The notes under the pieces: model-generated
The model's input: the letters and a program-made list of their open reading frames with translations, nothing else
The model's database searches: none
Told to the model about the DNA's origin: nothing
Shown: in pieces, positions 13,008 through 24,689 of the stretch
Numbering within the stretch: position 1 is the first letter of the stretch
Layout of the letters: the number at the start of each line of letters is the position of its first letter
Program-made: the position numbers and the translations under genes
Source: Isoetes taiwanensis
Taxonomy: Eukaryota; Streptophyta; Lycopodiopsida; Isoetales; Isoetaceae
Assembly: GCA_021234155.1 (NCBI GenBank)
Contig: JAJEKV010000004.1
Location: 10,974,109 to 11,038,108, forward strand
Reading direction: 5' to 3'
Length of the DNA stretch: 64,000 nucleotides

Positions 13008-13394
13008 TCATAAAGCTGTTGCAAGTACTGTACCCATTACTCCGAGGTGATGTTTCCTGTGAGATGTACAGTCTTGCTCAATACCCTTCTCCAGAATGTC
13101 TTGGGATGCCAATCCAAGAGACCGAACATCTGTTGCTGGTGCTCTGCGAGGTATCTGGCGTTCTTGTTCTTGAGGAAGGAGCGGTATTGTGACTGATGGC
13201 CTGTGGGCGGGACGTGGGATCAGTGACTTGTCGGAGTTTGCGTTTGAGCTCCCGACACTCATCATCGAACCATCTGTTGCGGGGGAAGGTGGCAGCGGCC
13301 GAGGTTCTCCGCGAGCGGCCTCTCCCAAAGCATCTCTCAGCAGCTGTCAGAAGCAGGTGAGTCAGATGAACAGATTGCTGTTGAAGTGTGGGGA
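13008..13394 (-). pseudogene. LINE ORF2 linker between endonuclease and RT
   Basis: Contains FPRNRWFDDECRELKRKLRQ, the WFDxEC block seen just before RT in many LINEs. It is interrupted upstream by the solo LTR at 13395. Confidence 0.7.
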
Positions 13395-14950
13395 TGTGAC
13401 GTTCCACATATTTATACGGTGTATGTATAAATATACTGACACGTCACCGGCCGAGGATACGCCATCATGAGGGTATGTAACTTAACCACAAAGGATTAAT
13501 TTAGTTATGCTAAATTAATAAGGGTTTAATTAAAGGTTAATTACCTATAATTAAGGGATAATTATCTAATTAACTTAATTAAGCTAATTAAGTTAAGCTA
13601 ATTAATTAATTAGGAAGAGGACATCTGGCCAAACTCGATTGGCCAGTAGGAGAATGCTAATTTGGGGCAGCAAATTGGATCCCTATCCCAATTTGCCCCA
13701 AATCGAACCTAGGAAGAGGAGCTGCTGGGCGCCCAGGCTACTTGAAGATGGAGATCTGACATGACAACGGTTCCAGCCGGAATTCGGGTTAGTGGATAGA
13801 TTAATTTGGTATTCCTAGGGCCAACGCCTCTGTCAGGCTTCTTTGCTTGTCTCTGATGATGATTAACCCTTGTTTGATAGTTAGAACTGTCCTCAACTTT
13901 TGATTATGCTCTGTGATGGATGGATGGATGTATCTTTGGTAGTATCTCTTATAGTTCTTCCAGAAAGCAGGGATTAAGGGGGGTAGAGACCTCTGTAACG
14001 TATGTTCATTAGTATGCTCCTAGTAGCCCCCCTAGTAACCAGTACCTGCGGCCTGTGCACAAGATCCCACCGAGCTGTGGAATCTATGGCATGATTGAAG
14101 CACCAGATAAGGGGCCGTAGTGATGAAGTGGGGTGGGGTCTCGCCTGAGCATAAAAGGCTACGGGGACTCCTTCAGTGAGCTAGGCCTAATAGCTGATCA
14201 CGTAGAGGGCCGGGTATGGGTCTGACACTCCCTGGGTACAGTGGTGTGATCATCCTGTACTTTGAAGATAAAGTTAGGGGGGTAGGTCGAGTACGGATGC
14301 GGGGGTCGCTGATGCGGCACGTATTCTCTAGCTCACCCATGGAATCACTGCGACTCTGGGAAGGGACACTTCCCTGACCTGCCTCATCGGACCGGGGGGA
14401 TGTAACCTGGAGTAGTCCCGAAGGGTGATGCCTTGGGATTGCATCTCCGAAAGGCTACAATGACGCCATAGCTTGATTCAGCTCATCTGCAAAGTGTGCA
14501 CAGGAGGGGCGGATGGAGTGGACAACCCTAGCCGATGTTCTATGCCAGCCAACGCCATGCTGAGATTCTGTCTGCTGATCTCCTGAGACCTAGCCATCGG
14601 TCGATCCCCATTGGAGTCTGAGCCGGGGTAGAACCTTGGGTTTGGGGTGTTTTCCTTAGCATTAGATGTATCTTCTTTGTATCATCAGTTGGATGGATGT
14701 GCCACCCTTCGTGGTGGTTATTTATGATATGATTATATTGTATGCTAACTTGTATTCACGCTTCCGCGACATAGGAGCCCCATCGAAGGCGTGGGCTGAA
14801 TGACACCTCCGTGTCCTTCACCCGGGCATCTTCCTATAGATGGTCCGAGTTAGACGGAGGGCCCTGTTCATGGTGAGCTGATTGCCATGGGAGGGGAAAG
14901 TCCCCGTATGTATACGTCTGGAGCGCCGTATATGTTCAGGGAGCGTCACA
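13395..14950 (+). mobile_element. solo LTR (Ty3/gypsy type) with GGGGA target duplication
   Basis: Begins TGTGACGTTCCACAT and ends GGAGCGTCACA; length 1556 bp. It is flanked by GGGGA at 13390-13394 and again at 14951-14955, a 5-bp target-site duplication, and it splits the LINE reading frame. No internal gag-pol remains, so it arose by LTR-LTR recombination. Its AT-rich start contains AATTAA-type simple sequence (13500-13610). It belongs to the same family as 9219-10720. Confidence 0.9.
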
Positions 14951-14955
14951 GGGGA

Positions 14956-15673
14956 GTTGCAGTAGTCCCATCAGATCATGCTCAAGCAGCTGGACATAGG
15001 TCGTAGTCCAGGCGCAGCTGGACCAGGGTGTTGAGGCAGTAGATGCACGGGGAGCCTACCAATGTATATGCACGAACAGGGGCTGGTAGTCTGAGTCCAC
15101 TTCCTCGTCTCGAGTGTCTGTTCTAATGGAAAAATGGGTAACCAGGTGCAGATCCTGTTCCTCAACCAGCAGGTAATCCACCACATTGAAGCCGCCCCCT
15201 TGGTTCTCCTGTCTACAAGTGCAGCGGCTGGAAGACGGCCATTGTGCTAACCCATTACAAATAACAAGGTCAAAGATACTACCCAGCAACAACAACTGCC
15301 TGCCATAGCCCAAAATATGGTTGTCATCTGATATCCTTGACCAAACTACCTCTGCGGAGTTCAACTGCAAGACATCCTCTGCCAGGGGCTCAAATTTTGG
15401 GACCTGCTCGGCTTCTGTGCGTGCGTTAAAGTCGCCAAGCAACATAACCTTGCCCAACTGTTTGTGCTGCTGTATGTCATCACATAGATCGACATAGAGC
15501 TCCAATCTATCCACACCCGAATGAGTGTTATAAAAGCTGCTCTCGGCATGTGGAAAGTAGCATGCTGCTATGAAGAGGAGGCTGCCACCGTCATGCTGCA
15601 CGCGCACCCACATGTAGCGATTGTACCTGTCCGTTTTGTGCAACGAGACTGAGTGCCCGTGGAGGTGAGTCAT
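14956..15673 (-). pseudogene. LINE endonuclease domain, C-terminal part
   Basis: AP-endonuclease-like segment: LHKTDRYNRYMWVRVQHDGG, FIAACYFPHAESSFYN and the catalytic-type block VMLLGDFNART, continuing to a degenerate SDH-like end (LEHDLMGL) near 14965-14990. It joins in order to the N-terminal half at 18855-19073 when the 3.2-kb insert is removed. Confidence 0.8.
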
Positions 15674-16030
15674 ACAATTGAAGAGGAAAAGAAAAATTAG
15701 TGATGAAGTTAGTCAAGCCATACATCTGAAGAAAAAAAGAGAAAGTATTGATAACTTCATCGTAATTAGACGACATTTTTGTTACATTTTTCAAGAATTG
15801 ACACAATAACAATTGTGTGTCTTGTTGACATGCAAAATGAACCCTTCGAGATGTGCATGACAAGTGCAAAATGTGGATGTTTTCATCATAAAGCCAATTC
15901 CAACTAATGTGAGAGACTATATTTTTGGAATGTATTTTTGGATGTTTCTTTTAGATGGAATGACAGCTTTTTGCCTCACAATCCACGAGCAATTCATTGC
16001 TTCAATCAAATTGAACAAGGAAAATAATTG

Positions 16031-16106
16031 GCTGTGAGGACCCGCTGAGTTGACCCCCTTGGCAACTCAGGATCTTCTCTAAAAATACTATCTATCTATC
16101 TATCTA
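16031..16106 (+). mobile_element. SINE-like 3' end with (ATCT)n tail
   Basis: A short body contains the stem CTGAGTTG...CAACTCAG (16044-16069), followed by CTCTAAAAATACTATCTATC and more TATC repeats. The AAAAATACTATC tail is the same as in the SINE ending at 8262. No pol III boxes are visible, so this is a 5'-truncated copy or a different SINE head. Confidence 0.5.
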
Positions 16107-16813
16107 ACTTAAGGCTAGATCTAAATTGGTCTTAAACTTTACAAAAGTATTGGCGAAGAATTTAATCCTACTATGTCATCCATATGCCATCCATCAAAAC
16201 TAGATTTTGGTCTGTTATTTTGGTTCTGCTTGTTACAGGTTTTTTTAAAGCTCCAACAAAAGAGATAATTTGCGGAAGCAGTTCTATTTTACCATATAGT
16301 GGAGGAATCTATTGTACACATGATGACAAATTTTTTGGGCTACCTTGGTCTTGGGATGGCAGCACTTCAAACACATGGATCCTGAGAGATCCAATGTCAG
16401 TTTTTTATTTTTACTCTCACTTAACGATTGTTGCTGATCATAATAGTTTTTCCATCTAAAATATAATTGCCTCAAAAGTTGTAGCTGTTTCTTTTGCCAA
16501 ATTAAGATTAACTCCGCGAATAAGCATAGGTACAGATAGTTATGTTTAAGTTTTTGTTTGATTGGAAGTGAGTTCCTTGCTTAACTCAAAAATAATACCA
16601 AGGAAAGAATTCGCTAGCTGCAAGCCATCAGCAATTTCTTTCTGGTGGTTGCAATGAAGGCCTTCAGTTGTCTAGGTACTTAGTAAGAACATGTATTCGC
16701 GTTTTTTAGTACAATTGACGCAGTTAACTCTTGTTCGTTCTGTATTTGACATTGCTTGTATTTTCTTATGTTTTATGTTCACTTGATTAATTTTTGTATA
16801 TGCGCTTCTGTAG

Positions 16814-18745
16814 CATTTCGAGCCAGTGAAAGATCTAAAAGTTGTCTTTGACCGGTTGCCATTGCCTGATTCACCAATTGCTTTTAACATCCCGAGAACA
16901 GTAAAATTTGCTGCGAAGAAACTTGATAACGTGCCTCCAAAATACATTCATATACGGCGCAGTATCCTTGCTCGTGTTTTTTTTATATAATTTGCTATTG
17001 TTTGAAGAACTAGCATGAAATAGATCTTGCAGATGTGTATGTTTGGAAATTGTTCCATTGTAATCTTTTAGCAGTTAACGTTTGTGCTTCCTAGTGGTGA
17101 TAACCAAACTGTTGAAACACTGGATTTATTTTGGCTGAATTAGAAACAGACATTTCTAGAGAGCATGATTAATGGCTTACATTGGGAAAGGATGCACCAT
17201 TTTCATTGTATTATATATCTTACTGGTGAAACTTTAACATCTTGAAGATATATACCTTACAAAACGGCCAAGGAGATGGCTTGATGATGAATACATGCAG
17301 TGCTCTTGTCAAGTTGTTGAAGGTTCAAAAGTGTGCACCTCCGAGTGTCTTTGCAGTATGGTACATGTTTCTAAACTTCTATAGCTAACGGTTAAGGATC
17401 TGATAAACCAAGATCCATTTGCTTTTCTATCTGCTTGTTCCTTCTCCTCCTTATAGCTTTTGCCCTGACCTTAAGCTAGACCATTACAAGCCAAAAAATC
17501 ATCAGCAACTACACTGTTCCATTTTGCAGTTGCTATCAAGCATTTATTTTGTTATTTATGAATCTGCCTTGCACTTACTCTTATGATTCTTCTTGCCCTC
17601 CTTTTCTCCTCGCAGTTACATCTGTCATTGGTTATCAGCATGTAGAAAAGACACCAGATTTTTTTTCATGTTTTTGCCATGACCTGATCCCTTGCCAGAT
17701 ACACTTAATTCTTTGCATTATAGATTTAAATTATGGTATTCTATCTTATTATGGGATTGTCTGAAATCATGCCAGTGCCTACTGTCTTTCAGAATGTTAC
17801 TCTCAAGTTGTTCAGAAAACTGTGCCTACGGTGGAAACTGTGAAAGTGTGCCTTTTCAGAAGCGGACAGGCCGTAAACTAAAAGCTGTCAAGGTAGTTTA
17901 TTTTTCTGTTTATCTTGTCCTTTACCGTGTAGAGCTAACTTGGCTTTTATTATTAGACTGAGACATGTGGATGAGGCGTAATAGCTGATGGGCCGTTCAC
18001 ATGGATCTTTTTTTAGCCCGCGCTGATACAGCGCTGGAGCAAACTCCAACGGCTGATTTCTTTCTATTCAGCATCGCGTCGTTCATGGCGCGCGAGCTGA
18101 GCCTGAAATTTGGGCTTGGCTGATTCAGGGCTTACTCAGCTAGGAGGATTCAGCGAGGCAGCAAAACACATTCACATGAACCCATCAGGTAATTGTAGCG
18201 AATCCGTTGAATTGAGGCATTTCAAGCAAATTCGAATCCATTGGAGTCAGTACAGAGATCGGATTGGAGTGTATGGTTTCCAGAAAAGCATCTGATTCAA
18301 GTTTTGATCTGCATACCCAAGTCCGGCATGAAGGAGCCCGCCTCATATGAAATCTGCAGTAGACCAAATCATGACAGGAATCGGCCCCTCCACGGTAATA
18401 CAAGAATTAAGTCCTGACTGGAATAATCGATTATTCCCAAATCAATCGAATCGATTATTGGGACTGGAATAATCGAATCCAAGAAAGGAAGCTGGCTTGA
18501 TACAGTGAGGTCGATTCTTCATCCCAGCCGGTTTTATCGTGGCTGAAAAGCGGTGCCACCTATGGTTTCTAAAATCAGCTGCTGGGATTTTCGGGTCAGC
18601 CTTATGTGAACGGCTACAGGGAAATTTTCTTTAGTGCAGGGCAGCAGGGCTTTAGCCCCCGCAGAAAAACTAGACCATGTGATCGCTACATGAGGAGGAC
18701 ATTAAACGTGGTGAATTTTTGATGGAATATGATGGAGAAGGTGCC
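16814..18745 (+). pseudogene. ASHH3-like histone methyltransferase fragment (AWS and start of SET)
   Basis: Relic of a plant SET-domain methyltransferase, matching the N-terminal half of the ASHH3 type. Exon 16814-16961 encodes FEPVKDLKVVFDRLPLPDS and PPKYIHIRR. Exon 17248-17355 encodes NIYLTKRPRRW and CSCQVVEGSKVCTSECLC. Exon 17793-17892 encodes LLSSCSENCAYGGNCES and PFQKRTGRKLKAVK (AWS cysteines). Exon 4 starts at 17957 with TETCG-stop-GVIADG, where a conserved Trp codon (TGG) has become TGA, and is cut by a MITE at about 17992. Beyond the MITE, 18693-18745 encodes EEDIKRGEFLMEYDGEG, the start of SET. The catalytic SET core is absent. The junction between exons 2 and 3 is out of phase. Retained introns show it was copied from genomic DNA, not mRNA. 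Confidence 0.8.
17992..18614. mobile_element. MITE with GCCGTTCACAT terminal inverted repeats
   Basis: Starts GCCGTTCACATGG and ends TTATGTGAACGGC, about 620 bp, no coding content. The interior is rich in partly self-complementary AATCGATTATT motifs (18420-18480). It interrupts the fourth exon of the SET fragment. No clear target-site duplication was found, so the superfamily (hAT or PIF/Harbinger) is open. Confidence 0.65.
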
Positions 18746-18854
18746 TATTGAACATAGACGTGGTTCTACTTTTGCCTTTACTTGATTTAGCATAAGATAT
18801 AGCAGTGCAGAATCATAGCTCTAATTTCGTTAATGCTCTTTTATTTTACAGTCA

Positions 18855-19073
18855 TTAAGGTTGCACGATAGTAGCAAGCAACCCCCCATGCCCTCGCTTG
18901 CCTGTGCACTCGTTGAACACCGAAAAATGCAGATAGCCTGGGAGGTTCGGCAGTCTGTGCCTTGCATGTTCTCCGAGGAAAATAAGATCCATATCTGGTG
19001 CAATAGAGTTGAGACTCTCTCCTTTCTGCCAAGGGAAGCCCCGACAATTCCAAGATACCATCCGGAGGCACAA
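18855..19073 (-). pseudogene. LINE ORF2 start: endonuclease N-terminal half
   Basis: MVSWNCRGFPW is the typical N-terminal motif of LINE AP endonucleases. LIFLGEHARHR (the acidic catalytic-box position) and GKRGHGGLLATIVQP follow. It is cut by the insertion at 18848. Confidence 0.8.
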
Positions 19074-19089
19074 TTCCTATTTGTTGGCA

Positions 19090-19930
19090 TTTGATGTAGA
19101 CGCTCGATGATCTGTTCCAGTTGCAGGGGGAGTAGCGTGCGACGCCTGAGCAGCAGTCGCAGGATCAGTTGGAGCAGTGGGAGCAAGAGATTCAGTAGGG
19201 GTACTGGTGGCAGTAGCAGGAGTGGCAACAGCTTGATGCATTGCATCGGTGACCTCAGCAGGCGCCAGCCTAAAAATATGAAGCTTGCCTTGGACCAGGC
19301 CTGCAGCGCCCCCCGATGGCGGATGTCCCTCACTTGAGCCAGTTGTTGCTGGTGGGACTCCTGTTGCATCGGAGTGAGATCCTGGTCGACATACAGGGTA
19401 ATCCCCTTCAATTGCCTACTCTGACGCAAAATTACCTCACGCACTCGCATGTCTGCCACCATGAAGGTGACAACGCGTGGGCGATCTGTGCGTTGAGCCC
19501 CAAGGTGGCTTGCTCGAACAATGTGGACTGTGGTCTGAAATACCATGCGAGATAGGATCTAATCCTGGATGCATTTGATGAGATCCTCTCCTGCCTCCTC
19601 TGAGAGTCCACGTACCACCACATTATGACGTGGGCCCTGTTCTTGTTGCTCACTGAGTCACGGGGCAACACTAGCTGTCATAGCAGATGATGCCTGTTGT
19701 CTGGAGCGTGTGGGCTGTTCACAGCAAGGGCGGTGTAGTGTGCGAGATGGAACAGGTGGTGTCTGTCTGCCTGGTTGGTGACATGTAGGCTGTTGGGCAT
19801 GCGGGCTTGTCTGGCCCTGTGTTGCGGCCTCTGCTGCCTGGAGTCGGGAACCTAGCTCCTGTTGAAACCTCTGCTGCTTGGCCAACTCATTTGTGCACTG
19901 CCGTAACTGTTCATGGAGAAAGACATGCGG
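19090..19930 (-). pseudogene. LINE ORF1 (nucleic-acid-binding protein)
   Basis: Read in pieces across stops: a coiled-coil-like start (LHEQLRQCTNELAKQQRFQQ), a Gln/Pro/Thr-rich stretch, then HNVVVRGLSEEAGEDLIKC, RMVFQTTVHIVRASHLG, RPRVVTFMVADMRVREVILR and YVDQDLTPMQQESHQ. This order (coiled coil, RRM-like fold, C-terminal domain) is that of L1-type ORF1 proteins, which coat LINE RNA. A TAG stop lies between IQD and ILSRM at about 19555-19560. The same domain is found at 49.1-49.45 kb. Confidence 0.75.
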
Positions 19931-20261
19931 GTACGTTCTTCTTTGGCAACTTAGTTATAGATTTCTTGATGGGCCGCCAAAGAACAGTTGTAATGCTAAT
20001 ATCCATAAAAAGTATATTTTAGAACCTAGGATTGCTATAACAATTATTGCAGATGAATGAACCAAATGTAAACAATTAAGTATGTTGCAGAACTCCGTAC
20101 AAGAACTAGACATTGCTCAATCTGCATGGCTGTGGCGATTTGTTGTCGATCCAAATGTATTAGCTATATGGACTACCAACAACGGTATAGAACCATGCAC
20201 ACCTGTAATGGAATTCCTTGCTCTCATACTTATATGTCTAGGCAACAATAAACTTGTTATT

Positions 20262-20935
20262 AACATAAGAAATGGCTCATTGTTAAGCAGATCCAAGCCA
20301 TAAACATCACCTTGCAAAATGATACAATGATGCAACAGTAACATGGCTATTTATGAGTCTGCTTCTAAGTTGCACTGAAAGTTAGCATTTTGCAAATGGG
20401 CATTTGTAATGTCATATTCCAAGAGAATGTATTTTGGTGACGCATATTATCAAACATTGTTCTAGCTATCTGCAGATTCCCAAGATGATTTTCCAAAATT
20501 GGTCACCCTCCAACACTTTTTTCATATGAACAGAAGAATGACAATTAAGTTAGGAACTCAAACATCAAAATTATTTTGTATATTCTATTCTAAATCTGCC
20601 ATTTTCTCTAGTGATACTAAATGCATACTAATGCCTTTAAAGACATTTTCATGCAAATTACGTCCAAGGATGAACCATAAAAAAATATTGACCATTGGCA
20701 TTAACTATAATAGGAAAAGAAAAAGCTGAAAGTTTTAAAACAGTTAAATATGCATCTCCTAGCATAAATACCTAATGTGGATGTAAAACACACCTTGAAT
20801 TTTCAAATAGTTATTGAAGCTAACATGCTCCACGTGTCGAGAAAATACCTATTAAGCTCTACTACTACTAAATCTAGGTACATATATGAGACATATGTTG
20901 CCTTTAAAACAAAAATATATGTACACTAGTTTTTA
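20262..20935 (-). pseudogene. repeat copy A with PPR gene relic
   Basis: The minus strand around 20420-20500 reads FDNMRHQNTFSWNMTLQM, a pentatricopeptide motif (VFDxMPxRNxxSWN type). The whole segment is a diverged copy of 30850-31620, including the shared block GCTCCACGTGTCGAGAAAAT at about 20828. It is a duplicated PPR-gene relic. Confidence 0.55.
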
Positions 20936-20979
20936 TACTATGAGGGAGTGTATCAAGTCGCCTGATTCCTTGTTAAGTT

Positions 20980-23900
20980 ACAATGACTACCATGTCTGTT
21001 TTACCCATTATAGACAAGTGCAAAAAACCTTATAGAATGTCAAATATAATATTGCACAATGCAAAGGCTTACTTCCTTCACTTGAGCAGAATAGAATGAG
21101 ACCCAAGCATATAATATAGTTTCATGGCATCAAATTACATTAATTCTTGTTGTGGCAAATAGAATGGTTAGCTCAATTTGTTGCTCTCATGACTCTAATT
21201 GAAAGTGATATCCTTAGTCTAGAAATATCAGCTCTTAAACCAATAGGAGAAGCTTTCCGCAAACTGCTGAAGTTACAATGACTTTAGCTCTTGAGCCAAT
21301 AGAAGGAAGCAGTTCGCAAGCTGTTGAAGTGACAATGCCATCTAGTTGTTCTTGGCAAACAATTATGGTCCAACCCTAGTCAAATATTCGGTTGAAGGCC
21401 TGCTATTCTCTTTTTTGTTTTTGTTATTTGAAACTGCGTGAAACACCCAGCATGGTGAGACTTGCACTCACCCACATCTCCAACCCGGCCGTAGTTAGTG
21501 CGATTCTTTCTAATGCAAATCAACTTTATTTGCAAGTCTTTTTCCTTAATGTGTATTAAATCAAGCAAATACATGATACTAAGCTCATTCTTAATGTAGA
21601 TTTAGATGTCTATTACCCTCGCGTCAACTTCAATCATATCCTTCGTCCAAAACCCAGTGAAATCCCCAGTCAAGCCTCGATCCAGCACTAGTCAAATCTC
21701 GAGCTAAACTCTCAGCCATTTCCTCGCAATCTCTCGATCAGTTTCTGTTCAACCCCCCCACTGCAAAGCTTGGCATGATGTGCATTTTGGCTCTACAGTA
21801 GATCTACAATTAGCATTTGGTAGATGGGTCATTGGTCTCTAGCTTGGAAATGTGTGTTGGTCATGAGGATCTTGCTTTGGATGGATCGACGTGATTGTAA
21901 GTTCATCTTGAAATCAGTGTTGGTGGTGAGTTCCTACGTTCATTGTATTTGTCTCAGGATCAGTGTTGGTGATGAGAAGCTCTTACGTTCATTGTATTTA
22001 ATATTCGAGTTTACGAATGAAAGGTGAGACATGTCTCCATGAATGGAAAACGCATAATTGAGATAGTTTAATTTAATGTCATATATGTTAACAACTTCAA
22101 TGTGTTGAAACTCAAGCGTGATATGAGTACGATGAGACAACTTCACATTTTAAGCGTTGATCAAAAGCATAAAACAAGAAACCCATCCTTTTTAGTCGAT
22201 TATGACAATTATATCATGACAAAATTTCTGCCTTCAACCAAGGAGTAATAATATTTATTCTGTTTTAAGCTAAATCAAAGGTCTTGTTCTTGGTTAGTCC
22301 ATGCAAACATGACAATTGTGCCATCATTCGAAGTTGAGCATGTTCTCGGAGTCATCTATGTATTCTTGATTCTTACATCATAGTGTGGCAAGAAGGCATC
22401 ACCTTTATATCTCCTATATATGCATAAACAAAACAGAGGGTACGATATAATGCGACACCTAGAGATACATGTGGAGTAACATAATGCTACACCTAGAGAT
22501 ACATGTGGAGCATGTTAAGTAGCAGGCAATTCATAACATGTTTAAGAATCCACAGCGTAAAAGAATTGTTGCAAAGACATCTTTGTACAGATATATGTAA
22601 ACTTCGGACTATGCTAATTTCCTCCTACCAATATTTGCCAGTGACTTTGCATCTTTTAAGGCTAGAATAATTGAAAATAACATGTATTTCGGGCTAGCTG
22701 CTAGGGAGGCTGTGCAAGTCAGAACCGTTGGAACATCTGGCATCACATCCACCAAAAATTATAAGGCACAATAACACACCAGACAAACCATAGAAATAAT
22801 TTGGTTTTTCTGGTAAACTAAGCGTTGACATGTTAACAACATTCTATTCTGTTGATGTGTATACAAACTCAAAACACTATTGCGCCATTGATACACATGA
22901 TTTTCTTTCTATTGTGGGGGAGCTAATGAATTAAGATCATGGCCACTGTCATGCCGTGTTCTTATGTTGCTTTTTCCTTTTTTCCCAGAGCAGTGGCGTA
23001 AAAATACATGTCTGTAACAATAAGCATACATGTCATGTCATATAAATAAATAAATAAAAAAAACAAAATTATTATTTTAAACACATTGCACAAGTTGCAC
23101 ATCTGGGTATTGCTTTCTCGTGCTGGCATTCTAAGAAATGATATGTAGATACATGTGCATGATTGCTTTTTTAGCACAGCCAGAATTGTAATGTACTCGT
23201 TGACATGATAGTGCTGACGGCACATAAGAAAACATATCATCAAGTTAGATTTTAAATCAGTGATAACACTTTTTGTTGTGATATTGACCTGGAATGCCTA
23301 TACTCTCTTAGCACATGCTCGCCACTAAATGGTCTGCATGATCACAGCATAGCATGTATGTTTTTGTGTCCAAGCTTCCAGTAGCATTTGTAGCATGACA
23401 TACACTCAATGATTCAAACATAAATAGCACAAAAGTGCGTGACACATGAAAGCCCAACTTTTGTGCGTGTCTAAAAGAAAAAGAAACAATCAAGATAACC
23501 AAAAATGCAATTCTATCTCGTAAAGGCAAACAAAGAGACGACAAATGATGAGTTGCAAGTAAACTTCCTGCATCTGGCTCACAACAACATATTGACATAC
23601 CTTCTTTGACAGGACATACCTTCTTTGACAGTTTATGTAGGACATACCTTCTTTGACAGTTTATGTACAATGGTTTCCCATTGTGCAGAATTAGATGCAC
23701 AATGTCCTGAGGTTATATGTGGGATGCTTATGAACCAAAGACGGCAGAAAGATCCTCGTACTTGCATGGACCACTCTGGCGTGCAAATAAAATCTACAAT
23801 AATGATGCATAAATCTACAATAATGATGCATATTTTACTCTGGAATGCGAAGAGAGTTTGACATGAAAAGGAAGCCTACAATTGTTGCATGCTCTAATCT

Positions 23901-24100
23901 ACTATGCAATTGCACACTCTTAAGAACTCAAACTTACCTATCCAAAAGAAATCCACGCTAGATTGAGAACAGAAAATAATGTTCCAGTACCTCGATGAAA
24001 GAAACCTGGCATGCGTTGTATGTGCACAGAGCTCCAAAAGATAAAAACGTATGCCATGCTGGTTAGTCTCACATGTAACACCCTTTTAAAAATACACCTC
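20980..24100. other. intergenic DNA with short tandem duplications; no gene recognised
   Basis: AT-rich sequence. Local duplications: about 50 bp around 21915-22000 (TTGGTGATGAG...TTACGTTCATTGTATTT); 33 bp twice at about 22446-22511 (CACCTAGAGATACATGTGGAG); GACATACCTTCTTTGACAG three times at 23596-23665; AAATCTACAATAATGATGCAT twice at 23788-23831. Open frames in this interval show no recognisable domain. Confidence 0.5.
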
Positions 24101-24118
24101 GAAGAAAGCTTACAAAAC

Positions 24119-24391
24119 CTAATAATATTGCAAAAAAACATGTGATGTTTGGTATTTTATACCAGAGTTGATATTTAGAGACTTAAATGTGGGCAGCTGC
24201 AATTTAAATACATCCCCAGACTCATTCTTCATTGCTTCTGGTGACTTCACCAATAATTTGTACAACCCTGTAATAGCAGCAATCTTTTGACAGATCATGG
24301 AGCTAGCAGTGCTTTGACTGCCATAATGGCTGCAGCTGCCTGCCTTCTCCGAAGTGTCACTGGCGTTGCAACCTACACATACTCCAATCAT
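24119..24391 (-). other. unrecognised open frame
   Basis: Ninety codons, including SSMICQKIAAITGLYKLL and GDVFKLQLPTFKSLNI. It has a normal, non-repetitive composition but no family I recognise. It could be an exon or relic linked to the DCAF8-like relic just upstream on the same strand. Confidence 0.2.
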
Positions 24392-24689
24392 TGTAAGCTG
24401 TGGCTCCCTATTTTTTGTGTGCCTTCAAGTTGTATTAATTGGTCTGTTACCAAATTTAAGCAAGCGAGCATTATTAACCATTTCTACATTAAAAGCTGTG
24501 ATGGGTAAACCTTGAAACATTTCCAAAATGTTTTGCTCCAGCCACGATGACCAGACCAGGATAGCTATACTGTTCCGCCCTACAAAAAAGACCAAGTGCA
24601 CAAAATTAACACAGCCCTAGCACACGATATACCTTTCTCCTTTTTTTTGTTTCCAGAGACACACTAAAAGTAGGAAATTAGAAACATGC

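Larger units (their letters stand above)
15674..18848. mobile_element. 3.2-kb insertion in the LINE carrying a SET-gene fragment
   Basis: The LINE endonuclease is broken at 15673 and resumes at about 18849. The word AGTCAT occurs at both junctions (about 15667-15672 and 18849-18854), consistent with a short target-site duplication. The insert carries an intron-containing SET-gene fragment, a SINE-like piece and a MITE. No terminal inverted repeats or Helitron ends were found, so the vehicle is unknown. Confidence 0.55.
10866..19940 (-). mobile_element. long LINE (non-LTR retrotransposon), interrupted twice
   Basis: Read on the minus strand, the order is 5' end near 19.94 kb, ORF1, endonuclease, linker, reverse transcriptase, C-terminal Cys/His segment, and a 3' end at about 10866 with a TTCTA-type microsatellite tail. 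Two later insertions split it: a solo LTR (13395-14950) and a 3.2-kb SET-gene-bearing insert (about 15674-18848). Without them the element is about 4.3 kb. Stops and frameshifts are frequent, so this copy is dead. I have not assigned a clade; an AP-type endonuclease plus a late Cys/His motif fits several L1-, RTE- and related groups. Confidence 0.85.

Noticed and set aside
16184-16459. 91-codon plus-strand frame as an upstream exon of the SET relic
   Set aside because: No similarity to the ASHH3-type N-terminus, and the next exon starts at an independent acceptor at 16813.
21420-21520. tRNA-like sequence with GTGCAAGTCTCACC on the minus strand
   Set aside because: Only a B-box-like word is visible; no A-box at proper distance and no folded cloverleaf.
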